In this document: positions 7,750 through 8,880 of the stretch, in pieces
How the letters are laid out: every line of letters starts with the position of its first letter
How positions within the stretch are numbered: the first letter of the stretch is position 1
DNA from: Gammaproteobacteria bacterium
Lineage (GTDB): Bacteria > Pseudomonadota > Gammaproteobacteria > SZUA-229
Assembly (NCBI GenBank): GCA_016191795.1
Contig: JACPVK010000241.1
Location: 1-8,880 of the forward strand
Direction of reading: 5' to 3'
Length of the DNA stretch: 8,880 nucleotides
Program-made: the position numbers and the translations under genes
The notes under the pieces: model-generated
Databases searched by the model: none
Told to the model about the DNA's origin: nothing
The model's input: the letters and a program-made list of their open reading frames with translations, nothing else

Positions 7750-8454
7750 TCAGTCTGCCAGGCCAACGTAAACATTCTGCACATCGTCATCGGCATCAAT
7801 GGTTTCCAGAAAGGCTTCGACTTCAGCACGCGCTGTTTCATCCAGTTTCATCGGGTTTTTTGATTTGTAACCTAATTGTGCCGAATTAACTGTAAAACCC
7901 TGATTCGGCAAGGCGCGGCTGACGGCATCCAGATCGGTGGGTTCGGTATAGAACATGAACGTGCCTTCATCAGCGGCTTCTACATCCTGGGCACCGGCTT
8001 CAATGGCTGCTTCTTCAGCGTCAAGGCCTGGTTTATCGGGCGTTGCTTCAATCATTCCCAGGTAATCAAAATCCCAGGACACCGAACCGGAATTACCCAG
8101 CTGTCCCAGCTTGCGAAACAGGATTCGAATATTGGTGGCTGTGCGATTGTTGTTTTCAGTCAGACATTCAATGATCACCGGCACTTTATGCGGTGCAAAT
8201 CCTTCGTAGGTCACGCGCTCATAATTCACGATCTCATCAGTCAGTCCGGCGCCTTTTTTGATTGAACGTTCCAGGGTATCGCGGGGCATCGAGGCCTTTT
8301 TGGCGCGATCGACCGCTGCGCGCAGGGCGGCATTCATTTCCGGATCGGGCCCGCCACGTGCCGCGACCATGACTTCCTTGGCCAGCTTGGTAAATAAACG
8401 GCCCTTGGCATCCGCTGCCTGCTCTCTGCCTTTCTTTTTCCACTGCGCACCCAT
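7750..8454 (-). CDS. YebC/PmpR (TACO1) family protein, short MGAQWK type
   Basis: Cytosolic protein of the YebC/PmpR/TACO1 family. Older literature describes members as DNA-binding regulators; more recent work ties the family to ribosomes and to relief of stalling at proline-rich stretches. The 234-aa product opens MGAQWKKKGREQ instead of the MAGHSKW start of classical YebC, resembling the shorter YeeN-like and Pseudomonas paralogues. Other family marks are GRLFTKLAKEV, RAKKASMPRDTLERSIKKGAG, YEGFAPHKVPVIIECLTENNNRT, GSVSWDFDYLG, FYTEPTDL and a C-terminal acidic DDDVQNVY (222-229). The start has GAGG about 10 nt upstream. There is no ruvC next to it, which fits a paralogue rather than the classical yebC locus. 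Family call firm; exact role (translation factor or regulator) and symbol left open. Confidence 0.93.
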   Translation of the reverse strand: MGAQWKKKGREQAADAKGRLFTKLAKEVMVAARGGPDPEMNAALRAAVDRAKKASMPRDTLERSIKKGAGLTDEIVNYERVTYEGFAPHKVPVIIECLTENNNRTATNIRILFRKLGQLGNSGSVSWDFDYLGMIEATPDKPGLDAEEAAIEAGAQDVEAADEGTFMFYTEPTDLDAVSRALPNQGFTVNSAQLGYKSKNPMKLDETARAEVEAFLETIDADDDVQNVYVGLAD

Positions 8455-8497
8455 ATCGCAAAAACCTCAGTCTTAAATTTGATAATTAGTGGCGCGG

Positions 8498-8526
8498 AGT
8501 ATAAAAGTCCTGATCCATGAAAACCA
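8498..8526 (-). promoter_or_regulatory. Candidate promoter of the YebC-family gene
   Basis: A good minus-strand -10 hexamer TATACT (8503 to 8498) lies about 45 nt upstream of the start codon. The hexamer 16 to 17 nt further up (GGTTTT or TGGTTT) is a poor match to a -35, so this is a weak sigma70-type guess. It overlaps the stop end of the 33-aa ORF region, so the two genes could also share an upstream promoter. Confidence 0.3.
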
Positions 8527-8536
8527 GCAGGCAGTG

Positions 8537-8638
8537 CTACTCGTCTGGTGGTGGTGTTTTTTTTCGCCACAGGCCTGTTGCCAGCAGTACAATGCCGACC
8601 ACAACCAGCAGGATGATGAGCTCTATCAATACCATCAT
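8537..8638 (-). CDS. Small single-span membrane peptide, 33 aa, unknown function
   Basis: Short frame opening with two Met codons (8638 and 8635), preceded by AGAGG 5 nt before the first ATG, and ending in TAG. The product starts MMVLIELIILLVVVGIVLL: an uninterrupted hydrophobic helix (about 3-22, with one Glu at 6), then ATGLWRKK and the proline-acidic tail TPPPDE. A hydrophobic helix followed by WRKK fits a single transmembrane segment with its C-terminus in the cytoplasm (positive-inside rule). I do not recognise the family. The RKK codons lie in a run of eight A, where slippage is possible. It sits 82 nt ahead of the YebC-family gene and could share a transcript. The good Shine-Dalgarno and the clean composition argue for a real gene, but no homologue search was possible. 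Confidence 0.55.
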   Translation of the reverse strand: MMVLIELIILLVVVGIVLLATGLWRKKTPPPDE

Positions 8639-8646
8639 TCAAACCT
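8639..8646 (-). promoter_or_regulatory. Ribosome binding site of the 33-aa ORF
   Basis: On the minus strand CAGAGGTTTGA leads directly into ATGATG, placing GAGG 5 nt from the first and 8 nt from the second start codon. This is among the better Shine-Dalgarno signals in the window and is the main support for translation of the small ORF. Confidence 0.5.
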
Positions 8647-8851
8647 CTGTATTTTCATACCCTGAACAGGCCAGTCAGTTGTATTTATTGGTGCATTAGT
8701 ATTTTTTAAAATTATTAATAGCCACATTAGAACAATGGCATGTAAAATTGATATTTATCATTATTTGATCAATTAAGCCCTTTATAATCCACACGGATTT
8801 TAATGGCTTAATGTCGTTATGGCTTATTGTGGCTCAAGAAAGAGCAGCAAA
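8643..8851. other. AT-rich intergenic region with an imperfect hairpin and direct repeats
   Basis: No convincing gene is seen here on either strand. It contains ATTAAGCC (8772-8779) facing GGCTTAAT (8805-8812); inside these, AATCC (8786-8790) pairs with GGATT (8795-8799) around ACAC, giving about 16 pairs in 41 nt. ATGGCTTA occurs at 8803-8810 and again at 8819-8826. The high AT content fits a promoter region for the small ORF downstream on the minus strand, but I could not fix a -35/-10 pair. Confidence 0.4.
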
Positions 8852-8874
8852 ATCGCCTGCCCTGTGCAGGCGAT
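8852..8874 (-). terminator. Probable intrinsic terminator of a minus-strand gene right of the window
   Basis: A perfect 9-bp GC-rich stem, ATCGCCTGC/GCAGGCGAT, with a 5-nt loop. On the minus strand it is followed by a short T-rich run (the stem T plus TTTGC, then CTCTTTC). On the plus strand no T run follows, so the minus direction is preferred. The short T tract keeps this moderate. Confidence 0.5.
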
Positions 8875-8880
8875 AATTCA

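Noticed and set aside
8334..8642. Minus-strand 102-codon frame overlapping both the 33-aa ORF and the YebC-family gene
   Set aside because: Runs out of frame through two better-supported genes and has no coding-like or recognisable content. A slippage fusion through the A8 run was considered, but nothing supports it.
8811..8880. Plus-strand start codons near the right edge (8811, 8819)
   Set aside because: No Shine-Dalgarno, one closes after 22 codons, and the other runs through the terminator-like hairpin without recognisable protein sequence.

Overview
The window looks like chromosomal DNA from a gammaproteobacterium of moderate GC. This rests on an Escherichia-type class I fructose-bisphosphate aldolase (FbaB/DhnA), an Escherichia-type NadA with the same three cluster cysteines, a short YebC/PmpR-family protein starting MGAQWK as in Pseudomonas, and a REP-like GTCGGGC-TGAA-GCCCGAC hairpin of a kind common in that class. 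The genus cannot be fixed from sequence alone. Every gene I can support lies on the minus strand, so the window reads from right to left.

Right end (8880 to 8455): a hairpin that probably ends the transcript of a gene outside the window, then an AT-rich stretch with inverted and direct repeats, then a 33-codon ORF with a good ribosome binding site for a single-span membrane peptide, then the leader of the yebC-family gene. Middle (8454 to 6464): a YebC/PmpR-family protein and quinolinate synthase (nadA), separated by a REP-like double hairpin. After nadA comes a hairpin built from ACACAGAG octamers.

Left part (6229 to 1): class I aldolase, then 50 nt later a complete 899-aa P-type ATPase of the Na,K-ATPase-like (IIC) type, then 26 nt later a second P-type ATPase with a PEEYP membrane signature. 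The second frame stays open for 803 codons to the window edge. The spacing suggests one transcript.

Functionally, the aldolase makes or uses dihydroxyacetone phosphate, which is also a NadA substrate, but nothing shows that the two are coordinated. The most notable part is the tandem of two divergent P-type ATPases behind an aldolase. The first keeps nearly all the Na,K-ATPase cation ligands but has Asn at the third-sodium-site Asp. The second has His where a membrane acidic residue is expected. I see no CRISPR array, phage, IS element or RNA gene, and no clearly new defence or mobile system.
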